A stretch of DNA of 64,000 nt, from contig NZ_CP119787.1 of assembly GCF_029338255.1 (NCBI RefSeq), positions 1,612,001 through 1,676,000 of the forward strand, in the 5' to 3' direction. The notes under the pieces are model-generated. The model saw only the letters and a list, made by a program, of their open reading frames with translations, was not told the origin of the DNA and did not search any database. Positions within the stretch are counted from its first letter, which is position 1. Every line of letters begins with the position of its first letter. The position numbers and the translations under genes were made by a program. Below, piece after piece: positions 1 through 8,314 of the stretch. This DNA comes from Haloarcula halobia. Lineage in GTDB: Archaea > Halobacteriota > Halobacteria > Halobacteriales > Haloarculaceae.

Positions 1-234
1 CACCTCGCCGAGCGGTTCGCCGTAGATGACCTCGGCGACGTTACACTCCTCCGGGTGCTCGCGCCCCATCGAGAGCCAGCAGGCGTCACACGGGTCGACC
101 ACCCGGTCTGCCAGCACCAGGATGCGCTGGCGTGTATCGGGTTCCATGGTCTTCAGCGGGCGGACGCGCCCGTTGGAGTCCAGGACGTCCGCGTCGAACC
201 GCCAGCCCCGCAGACCGATGCTCACCTTGTCCAT
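1..234 (-). CDS. Conserved haloarchaeal protein, 3' end cut off by window
   Basis: The reading frame starts at an ATG at 234 and stays open to the left edge, giving the first 78 residues. It begins [13 protein letters not shown] and has three cysteines in the visible part, two in a CDAC motif and one further on, which could bind metal or form part of a zinc site. I do not recognise a characterised family. Codon use is typical for the window. The gene lies downstream of doxX on the same strand, 52 bp away, so the two may share a transcript. Only the N-terminal part can be judged. Confidence 0.6.
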   Translation of the reverse strand, partial: MDKVSIGLRGWRFDADVLDSNGRVRPLKTMEPDTRQRILVLADRVVDPCDACWLSMGREHPEECNVAEVIYGEPLGEV

Positions 235-286
235 ACCGGTGGCTAGTCGGTTGCGAGACTAAAAGAGCGCGATGTGGCTGCTGGTA

Positions 287-859
287 CTAGCCCAGCAGGA
301 GTTTCAACCACTTGTTGTTCTGCACGAACGACAACTGCTCGATGCGGCTGTCGAGCCCGAGGATGCGGCCGGAGCCGAACGCGCCGAGACCGAACAGCAG
401 GGCGGCGTAGACGATGTGGTCGTCGACGACCCAGCCGTGTGCTAGCGGGAGACCGGCCAGCAGACCGCCCTGGAGCGCAGCCATCCAGTAGAATATCATC
501 ATCACGGCGCCCCAGAACGCGGCGAACCGGACCGCCGCGCCCAACAGGAGTGCCAGGCCAGCCAACGTCAGGCCGAGCATGTTCAGCCAGTCGATGAGCG
601 GGTTGCCGGCCATCGCGGCGAACAGGCCCGTGAAGGGGTTGCCCTCGGGGACAGCGTTCAACAGGAACCCGGCGGCTGTCCAGTTGTTCTCCGGGTTCGC
701 GTCCATGTAGGTGACGAGTTTCGTGATGCCGCCCTGGAACAGCGTCCAGCCCATCACGATGCGCATGAAGAACAGGGAGTAGCCGACCCAGTTCTCCGAA
801 TAGTCGAACTGTACGTCTCGGCCGAGGATTTCCGACTGTAGGGTTTGGCGAGTCGCCAT
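287..859 (-). CDS. DoxX family membrane protein
   Basis: This 190-residue protein has about four hydrophobic segments, near residues 25-45, 93-113, 114-132 and 148-166. The pattern, with a short MRIVMGW segment at the start of helix 1 and a conserved extramembrane loop after it, is that of the DoxX/DoxD family. DoxD/DoxA is the thiosulfate:quinone oxidoreductase of Acidianus, but most haloarchaeal DoxX proteins have no assigned reaction, so only the family can be called. The ATG at 859 is preceded at the right distance by a TATA box, so translation is probably leaderless. Confidence 0.8.
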   Translation of the reverse strand: MATRQTLQSEILGRDVQFDYSENWVGYSLFFMRIVMGWTLFQGGITKLVTYMDANPENNWTAAGFLLNAVPEGNPFTGLFAAMAGNPLIDWLNMLGLTLAGLALLLGAAVRFAAFWGAVMMIFYWMAALQGGLLAGLPLAHGWVVDDHIVYAALLFGLGAFGSGRILGLDSRIEQLSFVQNNKWLKLLLG

Positions 860-879
860 GTATAGTAGTTCAACAAGTC

Positions 880-890
880 AGTATATTATT
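880..890 (-). promoter_or_regulatory. TATA box of doxX gene
   Basis: An AT-rich element reading aataatatac on the minus strand is centred about 26 nt before the ATG at 859. This is the spacing expected for a leaderless haloarchaeal transcript. Confidence 0.55.
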
Positions 891-1168
891 CTTTTTCCCG
901 TTCTCGGTGCCTGAGAAGAGAACTCGACGGGTGATTTCGTCCCTCAATAGTGCGGTTTCGGCTGGTCTCGGGGCTTTCTGTGCCCGCCGCGACGGCTCGA
1001 TCGCCGATGTGTGCGTCGCCGGGCCTCGACCGGCCACGCGCTTCTCGCTCGCACCGGTCGTATGACCGATGCTCCCTCGTTGAATGCGCTGACGACGCTA
1101 CACGGCCGTATCAGAATACTGGTAACTAATCCGAACGTTCAGGACAAACAGGTGGCAGTAAGAGAAAA

Positions 1169-1249
1169 CTTATACCGGTGGCCTCGAAAACGTGTGATGA
1201 AAGCCGAAAGGGCACCCGGGTAGGGGTACACGGACGTGCCACTTCGGCT
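1169..1249 (+). other. TATA-like box followed by long nested hairpin; candidate small RNA
   Basis: The rest of the 860-1291 gap shows no gene. Inside it, a TATA-like cttatacc (1169-1176) is followed, 27 nt on, by a nested hairpin. Stem agccgaa (1202-1208) pairs with ttcggct (1243-1249), ggcac (1211-1215) pairs with gtgcc (1236-1240), and short inner stems ccg/cgg and gta/tac close a gggg tip. It ends just before the separate mptE TATA box. It is too short for a tRNA and resembles no RNA family I know. It could be a small RNA or an element of an upstream mptE transcript. Confidence 0.3.
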
Positions 1250-1258
1250 CAAAACTCA

Positions 1259-1266
1259 CTTTATCG
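1259..1266 (+). promoter_or_regulatory. TATA box of mptE
   Basis: The element ctttatcg is centred about 29 nt before the ATG at 1292, which supports that ATG over the longer in-frame extension and suggests a leaderless mRNA. Confidence 0.5.
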
Positions 1267-1291
1267 AGAGACGACCCTGAGAGCACCTGCT

Positions 1292-1975
1292 ATGGAGTTC
1301 GAGACGTGGGAGCCGGTCTACGAATCGCTGCTCGCCGACTTCGGGTATCCGCGGCCCGGCGACGAACGCGCCCGTGACCGACTGGCGACGCTCCTGGCCG
1401 ACCAGTCGACCTACGACCTCGCGGACCTGTCGCTGGAGGGCGCGAGGGTGGCCATCGCCGGCGCCGGCCCCTCGCTCGAGGCCGAGGCCGACCGTGCCAG
1501 CGCCGCCGACGTCGTCCTCGCGGCCTCGACGGCGACTGACCGCCTCGAGAGAGTCGGTATCGCCGTCGACTGCATGGTGACCGACCTGGACAAGAACCCC
1601 GGGACCGGGCGGCAACTGACGGCGTCCGGACGTCCGGTCGTCGTCCACGCCCACGGCGACAACGTCCCGGCCCTCGAGCGGTGGGTCCCCGAGTACGACC
1701 CCGCGTTCGTCGTGCCGACGACGCAGGCCACACCGGCGGGACCGGTCCGGAACTTCGGGGGGTTCACCGACGGCGACCGGGCGGCGTTCCTCGCGGACCA
1801 CTTCGGCGCCGCAGAACTCGAGTTCGTGGGCTGGGACTTCGAGGACCCGAGCGTCGACGCAGCGAAGCGGCACAAACTCCGGTGGGCGGAACGCCTGCTC
1901 CACTGGCTCGAGCGGCGCCGCGGCGAACGCTTTCCCGTCCTGGACGGCCGGCGCGACGCCATCGACCCGATCTGA
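1292..1975 (+). CDS. mptE: 6-hydroxymethyl-7,8-dihydropterin pyrophosphokinase, MptE type
   Basis: This 227-residue protein matches the archaeal MptE/DUF115 family, which transfers pyrophosphate from ATP to 6-hydroxymethyl-dihydropterin, the step before dihydropteroate synthase. Family hallmarks are visible: the glycine-rich GAGPSL (residues 57-62), VTDLDKN (96-102), HAHGDN (119-124) and a late VGWDFEDP segment. The ATG at 1292 was chosen over an upstream in-frame start because a TATA box lies 29 nt before it. The gene ends one base before the convergent LLM oxidoreductase. Its neighbours on the other strand include dihydropteroate synthase and dihydrofolate reductase, which fits a folate role. 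Confidence 0.85.
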   Translation: MEFETWEPVYESLLADFGYPRPGDERARDRLATLLADQSTYDLADLSLEGARVAIAGAGPSLEAEADRASAADVVLAASTATDRLERVGIAVDCMVTDLDKNPGTGRQLTASGRPVVVHAHGDNVPALERWVPEYDPAFVVPTTQATPAGPVRNFGGFTDGDRAAFLADHFGAAELEFVGWDFEDPSVDAAKRHKLRWAERLLHWLERRRGERFPVLDGRRDAIDPI

Positions 1976-1976
1976 G

Positions 1977-2975
1977 TCAGGGCGCGAGGACGTCCATGGT
2001 CGCGTCGATGGCCTCGCGGTCTGCCGCCCGCGGGAACGAGACGTTGATCGCGTCGACGCCCTCGATGGCCTCGAACTGCGCCAGTCGGTCGAGACACTCG
2101 TCGGGCGTGCCGGCGACGGCGATCTCGTCCAGCAGCGCGTCGTCGATGGCGTCGATGGCGGCGTCTTTCTCGCCGGAGGCCCATCGCTGGGATATCTCGT
2201 AGGCCGTCTCCTCGTAGCCCTGTCTTTCCAGCGCGTCCCGGTAGAAGGTCCCCATCCCGCCGACGTAGAACGCGACGTGCTGGCGGGTGAGGTGACGCGC
2301 CCGCTCGCGGTCGGCCAGCGCACAGCAGGGCAGTGACAGCGTCACGCGCTGAGCCGACCGGTCCCGGTCCCCTAGCTCCGCGCCGGTGTCGAAGTCCGCC
2401 AGTCGCTCGCGGATGCCGTCGGCCGTCAGCATCAGTGCGTGCCAGCCGTCGGCAAACCGGCCCGCCAGTTCGACCGACTTGGGTCCCATCCCGCCCGCGT
2501 CGACCGACGGGACGGGGTCGGGCGGATCACAGCGGAGCCGGAAGCCCGACAGCTGGAAGACGTCGCCGTCGTAGGTCACCGTCTCGCCCGCGAGGACCTG
2601 CTTGACGACGTCGACGACCTCGCGGGTCCGGCGCAGCGGGCGCTCGAAGTCGACGCCGTGCCAGCCCTCGACGACGATGGGACCCGACGGCCCGAGGCCG
2701 ACCCGGAGGCGGCCGTCGGACACCTCCTGGAGCGTTGCGGCGGTCTGCCCGATGAGCGTCGGTGAGCGAGAGTAGACGTTGAGTATCGAGGTCCCGATGC
2801 CGACCTCGTCGGTCTCTCTCGCGATGCTCGTGAGCGTGGTCACGGCGTCGCGGCCCCACGTCTCGGGCAACCAGACGCGCTCGTAGCCGCGGTCCTCGGC
2901 GCGCTGGCTCATCCCGACGAGCGTCTCGACCGACGGCTGGGCGGCCACCGGGAGGTAGACGTCGCGGACTGTCAT
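1977..2975 (-). CDS. LLM-class, F420-dependent-type oxidoreductase
   Basis: This 332-residue protein has the bacterial-luciferase-like (LLM) TIM barrel. The YERVWLPETWGRDA segment near residue 33 and the GIGTSILNVYSRSPTLIGQ segment near residue 60 are typical of F420-dependent members. It belongs with the haloarchaeal set often labelled methylene-tetrahydromethanopterin reductase-like (Mer). Haloarchaea use folates, and a methylene-tetrahydrofolate reductase role has been proposed for such proteins. The position beside mptE, dihydropteroate synthase and DHFR supports a C1/folate link, but cofactor and substrate cannot be proved from sequence. It ends one base from the convergent mptE. Confidence 0.75.
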   Translation of the reverse strand: MTVRDVYLPVAAQPSVETLVGMSQRAEDRGYERVWLPETWGRDAVTTLTSIARETDEVGIGTSILNVYSRSPTLIGQTAATLQEVSDGRLRVGLGPSGPIVVEGWHGVDFERPLRRTREVVDVVKQVLAGETVTYDGDVFQLSGFRLRCDPPDPVPSVDAGGMGPKSVELAGRFADGWHALMLTADGIRERLADFDTGAELGDRDRSAQRVTLSLPCCALADRERARHLTRQHVAFYVGGMGTFYRDALERQGYEETAYEISQRWASGEKDAAIDAIDDALLDEIAVAGTPDECLDRLAQFEAIEGVDAINVSFPRAADREAIDATMDVLAP

Positions 2976-3135
2976 CCACGGGCCTCCGGCGCCGCCGTGG
3001 CGTTGGACATGGAGCCCACTGTGGTCGGGCGTGTGATAAACCCACAGGCGCGTGGCACGGCCGCCGTTGAAACGGGTTTCAACAGCCCGATGGTTGACAG
3101 ACGTACCTCCGGCGTACCGCCGTCCGCCCGGGCTC

Positions 3136-4245
3136 TCAGTTCGCGTCGCCGTCGACGGCCCGCGTTCGTGCCTCCCGGGCCGTCTCGACGACCGTCGCGG
3201 GCGCGAGGTCCACGGCGGTCCAGGGGGGGAGTCGCATGTCCCGACCCGGCGGCTGGATGCCGACGGCGTAGGCTTCGACCTGGTCGAGCTCGGCCGCCCG
3301 GTCGTGGGTCAGGCCGTTGAACGCGGCGTCGGCGGCGTACTGGTCGACCAGGCGCTCGCCGGCCGCGAGGTACCGCTCGGTCAGGCTCCCGTAGTCGGGG
3401 TCGACGCCGGCCTCCTCGACGGCCCGAAGGAGGGCAGCGCCGACCTGCTCGGACATCGACGAGAGACCGCCGCGGCCGCCGACGGGTTTGTGGTCGTGCC
3501 GGTGGACGCCCAGGTCGACCTGTGCCGACTTCGCGGGCCCGACCTTCCCGTAGGTCTCCCCGAGCATGCCGACCTCGAGCCCCCAGGCTCGCTGTGACCG
3601 GAGCCGGCGTGCCGCGTCGGCGGTGACGGCGAACTCGCCGGCCAGCGGGTAGCGGAACGCCGCGAGATAGCGGACGAACGGGTGGGGGTGGCGCTCCTCG
3701 AGCGCGCGCACCAGCGGCGCGATGAACAGGCGGACGAGCCGACCGTAGAGTCGGCCCTCCTCGACGCGGGCGTAGTAGCCCTTGACGAACTCGTGGTCCA
3801 TCGTCAGCGGTGCGAGCAGTCGGGGCACCGTCGACTCGTCGTAGGTCGTCGCGTCGGCGTCGTGGACTGCGACGTAGTCGGCCCGGTCGGCCGCGATACC
3901 GAGGCCGAGCCAGACGTCACGGCCCTTCCCCGTGGGCCCGCCGAGGCCGTGGTCCTCGAGCAGCGTCGCCAGCGCCGGGGCGTCACACCACACCGTCGTC
4001 ACCGACAGGTCGAACCGGGCGACCCACTCGCGAAAGCCCTCGGCTACCGCCGCGGGCGCCCGCAGCGGCACCACCACCTCGGCCGGACCCACCGCCTCCA
4101 GCGGGCCGAAGACGAACTCGGGCGTGACGGCCTCGAGTGTGTCGCCGGCAATCGGGACGACGACGGCGCTGTCGGCCACCGGCGCGTCGGGCGTCGGGTC
4201 TGTGAGGTCGTGCAGCGTCGTGACGAGTTCCTGTGCGTAGTCCAT
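3136..4245 (-). CDS. Glycosyltransferase, glucosyl-3-phosphoglycerate synthase-like
   Basis: The protein has 369 residues. A GKGRD motif (106-110) and an HDAD metal-binding motif (128-131) match the GT-A fold of GT81 enzymes such as GpgS, which transfer glucose to 3-phosphoglycerate. A later WGLEVGMLGE segment and an HRHDHKP histidine cluster also fit this group. GpgS products lead to glucosylglycerate, a compatible solute, or to other glycosides; the haloarchaeal substrate is unknown. It starts four bases after the stop of the dihydropteroate synthase gene, so the two are almost certainly cotranscribed. Confidence 0.75.
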   Translation of the reverse strand: MDYAQELVTTLHDLTDPTPDAPVADSAVVVPIAGDTLEAVTPEFVFGPLEAVGPAEVVVPLRAPAAVAEGFREWVARFDLSVTTVWCDAPALATLLEDHGLGGPTGKGRDVWLGLGIAADRADYVAVHDADATTYDESTVPRLLAPLTMDHEFVKGYYARVEEGRLYGRLVRLFIAPLVRALEERHPHPFVRYLAAFRYPLAGEFAVTADAARRLRSQRAWGLEVGMLGETYGKVGPAKSAQVDLGVHRHDHKPVGGRGGLSSMSEQVGAALLRAVEEAGVDPDYGSLTERYLAAGERLVDQYAADAAFNGLTHDRAAELDQVEAYAVGIQPPGRDMRLPPWTAVDLAPATVVETAREARTRAVDGDAN

Positions 4246-4248
4246 CGG

Positions 4249-5427
4249 TCAGGTCCGGAGTGCGTCGACGAGGGCGTCACAGTCGGCTTCTGCGGGGAGG
4301 CGGTCGGCGAGCGCAGAGAGCGTGTCCCGGCGGCCGCCGACCAGGAGGCTCCCGTCGCCGGTCCGGACGACGGCACCCGTCTCGCTGGCTGCCTGCACGA
4401 GCGCGTCCCTCGCCTCGGGGTCCAGTCCCCCGACCTCGAACACGGGGCCGGCGAACGGGTCCCCGTCGCGGTCGGCGGCGCCGATCCGCTCGAGGTGTCG
4501 GGCCACCTCGCGGGACTGGCGGACGTCGAGCTCGGTGACGGTCACGCCGTCGCGGACGACCTCCCGGCGGTCGGTGAACGCGGCCCCGATGGTCGCGGCG
4601 TCGACCGTCTCGCGGACGTCGTGGGTCCGCACGACGTGGGCGCCCCGCTCGACGGCCATCGAGGTGGCCGCCAGGCTCACCGGCAGCGCCTCGTCGGTCG
4701 AGCGGTCGGCCAGCTCCCGGAGGAAGTTCTTGCGGTTGATCGAGACCAGTATCGGGAGGTCGAAGGCGCGGAACTCCCGCAGGCGCCGGAAGGTCTCGCG
4801 GTCGTCCCCGGTGGTCTTTCGCTCGCTCCAGCCACCGAACGCCGGGTCGACGATGGTCTTGTCCGTGAAGCCGTTCTGCTTGAGTGCCTCGTAGACGCGG
4901 TCGACGTAGTCGGCCTCGCTGGCCCACTCGGGGGACTTCCGCTCGGCCCAGTCGACGTCGTCGACGGCGCCCGGGCGTTCGAGGTCCGGCGGACTGGCCA
5001 TCTTGCCCACGGCCACGTCGTACTCCCGGCAGACGACCGGCATCTCGGGATCGGCGAACCCACAGATGTCGTTGACCATGTCGAAACCGCGTTCGAGCGC
5101 CGCCTCGGCCACCTCGGCGTACCGGGTCTCGATGGAGAAGACGGCGTCGCCGCTGACCGACTGGATGGTCTCGACGGCCGTGTCCAGGCGGTCGAGTTCC
5201 TCTTGGGCCGAGAGCACGTCCAGGCGCTTGTTGGCCGACTCCAGGCCGACGTCGACGATGTCCGCGCCCTCGTCGATGAGGTCCTCGTCGACGAAGGCCG
5301 CTGCCTCGCCGGGGTCGTCGAAGACGGAGGGCTTGTAGGGCGACTCCTCACTGACGTTCAGCACTCCCATGATGCGCGGCGGGTGGTCGTCGCCGATCCC
5401 CAGACCGGCCGCGTCGACACGTCGCAT
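4249..5427 (-). CDS. folP: Dihydropteroate synthase
   Basis: This enzyme condenses hydroxymethyl-dihydropterin pyrophosphate with p-aminobenzoate. The 392-residue protein starts with the family signature IMGVLNVSEES (19-29). It then carries GADIVDVGLES, where the strand-2 Asp binds pterin, VNDICGF, and ILVSINRKNFL, with the usual pterin-site Lys. The family is normally 260-290 residues; here about 100 extra C-terminal residues form an additional domain I cannot name. In Haloferax DHPS is instead fused to FolC. The glycosyltransferase follows directly and DHFR lies 48 bp upstream on the same strand. Confidence 0.85.
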   Translation of the reverse strand: MRRVDAAGLGIGDDHPPRIMGVLNVSEESPYKPSVFDDPGEAAAFVDEDLIDEGADIVDVGLESANKRLDVLSAQEELDRLDTAVETIQSVSGDAVFSIETRYAEVAEAALERGFDMVNDICGFADPEMPVVCREYDVAVGKMASPPDLERPGAVDDVDWAERKSPEWASEADYVDRVYEALKQNGFTDKTIVDPAFGGWSERKTTGDDRETFRRLREFRAFDLPILVSINRKNFLRELADRSTDEALPVSLAATSMAVERGAHVVRTHDVRETVDAATIGAAFTDRREVVRDGVTVTELDVRQSREVARHLERIGAADRDGDPFAGPVFEVGGLDPEARDALVQAASETGAVVRTGDGSLLVGGRRDTLSALADRLPAEADCDALVDALRT

Positions 5428-5475
5428 ATCCTGCCTGTAGGACCGGGCAGGGTAATCGTTGGCGGTTGCGGCGGC

Positions 5476-5976
5476 CTACGCTGCCTCCGCGTCGCCCGGC
5501 GGGCGGGGGCTCTCGTGGGTGTACTTGACGACGTCGAACTCGTCGAAATGGTCCCGACCGGTCACCGACCAGTCGGTCCCGAGGTAGGGAAACACCCTCG
5601 CGCCCGTGGCACGCTCCGGGAGTTCCGAGACCAGTGCCCGGTCGGCGTAGGGGAGGAACGTCGAGTACACGTTCTGGCCGCCGATGACGTAGCCCACGGC
5701 GTCGCGTGACGCGACGGCGTCGACGGCGTCGGGGACCGTCGAGACGAACGTCGCGTTCGCGGCCTCGTACTCGCCCGGGTCCCGGGTGAGGACGACGGGG
5801 TGGGTCCCGCGGACATCGGTCATCCCCGCCCAGGTCTTCCGGCCGACGACGACCGGGTGACCGGCCACCCGCTCCTTGTACTGCCGTTCGTCCTCCTCGT
5901 AGTACCACGGGATGGTCTCGCCGTCGCCGATGGCGCCCGTCTCGGCCACCCCCGCGATCAGCACGAGCTCTGTCAT
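5476..5976 (-). CDS. folA: Dihydrofolate reductase
   Basis: DHFR reduces dihydrofolate to tetrahydrofolate with NADPH. The 166-residue length is normal. Visible motifs are IPWYYEEDE (22-30), where acidic residues replace or surround the usual substrate-binding Asp, VVVGRKTWAGM (42-52), which contacts NADPH, and YVIGGQNVY (96-104), the conserved Gly-Gly of the cofactor site. The ATG at 5976 gives the expected N-terminus MTELVLIAGV. The gene heads a probable operon with dihydropteroate synthase and the GpgS-like enzyme. The symbol follows the family; a hdrA or hdrB assignment as in Haloferax was not attempted. Confidence 0.88.
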   Translation of the reverse strand: MTELVLIAGVAETGAIGDGETIPWYYEEDERQYKERVAGHPVVVGRKTWAGMTDVRGTHPVVLTRDPGEYEAANATFVSTVPDAVDAVASRDAVGYVIGGQNVYSTFLPYADRALVSELPERATGARVFPYLGTDWSVTGRDHFDEFDVVKYTHESPRPPGDAEAA

Positions 5977-6162
5977 ACCTCCGCTACGGCCCGACGTGTA
6001 AAGTCAGTGTCCACGGGACGCCGCTCGCGTCACCCGGCGACTGTGCTGGTCCGGACGGGGACTATCCCCGGGAAGGAAATACACTAGCTACGGCGAGAAA
6101 CCAAACAGACGTAGCGAAGGAACGAGACGGAGACGGCCGGCGACGTGTGATTCGCGTCGGAC

Positions 6163-6675
6163 TCAGGCGGTGATCTCGACGCCGGGTTCGAGCCACGGTT
6201 CGGTACGGCCCACGGTGACAGACTGGAACTGGGAGAGCCAGTTCTCGTCGCCGCTCTCGAAGGCCTCCAGCGCGTCGCCGACGGTGAACGTCCGTTCGGC
6301 GTCGCTGCAGGGGAACACCGCCTCGAGCTTGGTGTCGTCGTAGATGGCCAGCGAGACGACGGGGAAGACGACGACGTCCTCGACGCGGTCCATGCCCATG
6401 TACGTCCGGTTCCGGCGCTCGAACGCCGGTTCGAGCGTGTGTCCGTTGCACTCGGCCCAGTCACGGAACTCCTCGTAGGTGGCCAGCGCGCCGGAGCGCT
6501 TGTCCTCGGCCATCGTCCGGATGCGCTGCCACTCGCCGGAGACCATCGAGTCGGTGAACACGCCGTTGGCCTCCAGGCGCTTGACCCGGTTCAGGACCTG
6601 TTGCTGGGCGTCGAATGTGCCGTACGTGTCGCCTCGGAGATACAGTTCCGCCCGAAGCTGTGAGTCGACTGTCAT
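6163..6675 (-). CDS. Conserved haloarchaeal protein of unknown function
   Basis: From the ATG at 6675 the product is 170 residues, starting MTVDSQLRAELYLRG. The first 60 residues are charged and helical (QQQVLNRVKRLEANGVF), which suggests a small DNA- or protein-binding module. The C-terminal half is a mixed alpha/beta region with EDVVVFPVVSLAIY and WLSQFQ. An in-frame extension to 6825 exists but its codons are AT-rich and unlike the rest, so the shorter start is preferred. I recognise a protein type that recurs in haloarchaea but know no function. It stands alone, with non-coding DNA on both sides. Confidence 0.6.
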   Translation of the reverse strand: MTVDSQLRAELYLRGDTYGTFDAQQQVLNRVKRLEANGVFTDSMVSGEWQRIRTMAEDKRSGALATYEEFRDWAECNGHTLEPAFERRNRTYMGMDRVEDVVVFPVVSLAIYDDTKLEAVFPCSDAERTFTVGDALEAFESGDENWLSQFQSVTVGRTEPWLEPGVEITA

Positions 6676-7015
6676 GGTTCTCTCGTACCAAAATTCATCA
6701 GATACCAACATAACTCTTTCCCAGGGATAATCATGACTCACTCTATAAATTCTCACCAAGGAACTGCGCCAGAGGAAAATCCAGTACTGGGAAAATAGCG
6801 ATTCTGGGTGTTTCGGACTTGCCAAATTGTGTCAACTGGTGCCAATTATATTACCGCGGTGGTCGATGCCGGTTTCGGCCAGCGTCGAACAATTTGCGGA
6901 CGAGGCCACGGACTTCTATTACAATTCTGAAACCAGTGAGTCCGGCGTGTTCCGGTATTCGGACCTTCACACGAGGGTAATTATCGGCGACAGGAGAACG
7001 GTACCACGGGGCCCG
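6676..7015. other. Non-coding, relatively AT-rich gap
   Basis: No convincing gene is seen here. The base composition is more AT-rich than the surroundings, with a small palindrome (ccagtactgg, near 6782). An open frame on the plus strand crosses this region, but its codon use is poor and its second half is simply antisense to the duplicated metE tail. The gap ends at the truncated metE copy. Confidence 0.5.
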
Positions 7016-7110
7016 TCAGTCGTCCGCGCTGGCTTCCGCACCACTTCCGACGACTTCTATCTCGCCGGCGTCGAGTTCCTCCTCGATCTCGCGGGCGGCC
7101 TGCACCATGT
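7016..7110 (-). pseudogene. Duplicated 3' end of metE
   Basis: This minus-strand segment encodes the last 30 residues of the neighbouring MetE protein, starting at MVQAAREIEEELDAG and ending EASADD, then a TGA stop. It is identical over 91 bp to the authentic metE 3' end, which instead ends in TAA. It has no start signal and no upstream coding part, so it is a remnant, not a gene. Confidence 0.85.
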
Positions 7111-7334
7111 CGCTACCACTTTTTACCTCGTCGGGAAGCCTCGCTGCGCTCGGCTCCCACTCCTCGCAAAAACATGGGGAAAAAGACCCGAATCGCTTCG
7201 TGATTCGCGGGAACCGCTTCACGATGCTCTCTATCTCTCTTAATCGTCCGCGCTGGCTTCCGCACCACTTCCGACGACTTCTATCTCGCCGGCGTCGAGT
7301 TCCTCCTCGATCTCGCGGGCGGCCTGCACCATGT
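7020..7334. repeat. 91-bp perfect direct repeat (7020-7110 and 7244-7334)
   Basis: The two copies are identical over 91 bases with an offset of 224 bp. One copy is the 3' end of metE, the other is an orphan fragment. The 133 bp between them (7111-7243) hold no gene; they contain a small hairpin (gaatc gcttcgt gattc, near 7189-7205). The downstream repeat boundary falls inside the last sense codon of metE, next to the stop codon. Confidence 0.9.
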
Positions 7335-8313
7335 TCTCCATCTTGCCGTAGGCGACCTCGCGCGGGAGCAGTTTGACGCCACAGTCGGGCGAGATGGTCA
7401 ACCGCTCGGGCGGGACGACCTCCAGTCCCTTCAAAATGTTCTCCTTGATCTCCTCGACCGACTCGACTTCGGCGACGTGGGCGTCGACGACGCCCATCGC
7501 GAAGTCCTTGGTGAACTCGTGCTCTTTGAACACGTCGAGTTGCTCGTAGTCGCCGTTGGCCAGTTCGAGGTCGTACTCGTGGACGGGGTAGTCCAGGATC
7601 TCGGGGTAGATCCGGGAGTAGTCGCCGTAACAGACGTGCAGGCCGAGGCGGACGTCGTCGGGAATCTCGTCGACGATGCGCTCCAGACACTCGCCGACGA
7701 TGGCGTGGTCGTCGGGCGTCGTCGCCAGCGCGGGTTCGTCGATCTGGATGTAGCGCGCGCCGGCCTCGACGAGCGCCTCGATCTCCTCGTTGACGAGGTC
7801 CGCGAGGTCGTAGGCCAGCGCCTCCTCGCTTTCGTAGATCTCGTTGAACGACCAGTTCGCGAGCGTGTACGGGCCGGTGATTGGCACCTTGACCGGGCGC
7901 TCGGCGACCTCGTCGGTGAACTCGAACTCCTCGACGAGCCACTGCTCGCCGTACTCGACCTCCTCGGCGACGGAGGGCTTGTCGAAGTAGTTGTGACCCC
8001 ACACCTTCACGCGGCCGTTGAACTCGTAGCCGTCGATGCGGTGGGCGAAGTACTCGACCATCTCGTTGCGCCGCATCTCGCCGTCACAGACGACGTCCAG
8101 GCCACAGCGCTCGTGCTCGTGGGTGATGAGCCGCGAGGCGTCGTCCTTCGATTCTTCCCACTCTGTCTCACCGAAGTCGGCGTCCTCGTCCTCGTACAGC
8201 TCGCGGGCGCGGTCGTGCCACTTGGGTTTGGGGTACGAACCGACGACGGTCGTCAGCAGGAAGTGGTCGTTGGGGTGATTCTCGGGCTTGAACTGGTCAC
8301 GTGGTCCTGTCAT
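7240..8313 (-). CDS. metE: Methionine synthase, MetE catalytic-domain type
   Basis: This 357-residue protein corresponds to the C-terminal, zinc-bearing barrel of cobalamin-independent methionine synthase, as in the short archaeal MetE proteins. Zinc ligands are present: His226 and Cys228 in LGLHVCYGDY, and Cys311 in ISPDCGVKL. IDEPAL (191-196) lines the homocysteine site. The ATG at 8313 lies one base after the stop of the upstream MetE-like gene, so the two are cotranscribed and probably act together. The methyl donor in archaea may not be the polyglutamylated folate used by bacteria. The last 91 bp are duplicated downstream. Confidence 0.88.
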   Translation of the reverse strand: MTGPRDQFKPENHPNDHFLLTTVVGSYPKPKWHDRARELYEDEDADFGETEWEESKDDASRLITHEHERCGLDVVCDGEMRRNEMVEYFAHRIDGYEFNGRVKVWGHNYFDKPSVAEEVEYGEQWLVEEFEFTDEVAERPVKVPITGPYTLANWSFNEIYESEEALAYDLADLVNEEIEALVEAGARYIQIDEPALATTPDDHAIVGECLERIVDEIPDDVRLGLHVCYGDYSRIYPEILDYPVHEYDLELANGDYEQLDVFKEHEFTKDFAMGVVDAHVAEVESVEEIKENILKGLEVVPPERLTISPDCGVKLLPREVAYGKMENMVQAAREIEEELDAGEIEVVGSGAEASADD

Positions 8314-8314
8314 G

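Noticed and set aside
3682-5709. Long plus-strand open frame opposite folP and the glycosyltransferase
   Set aside because: It is antisense to two well-supported genes, and its product is an unstructured Arg/Gly/Val-rich string typical of GC-rich shadows.
6827-7243. Plus-strand open frame of 138 codons
   Set aside because: Codon use is poor and half of it is antisense to the duplicated metE tail.
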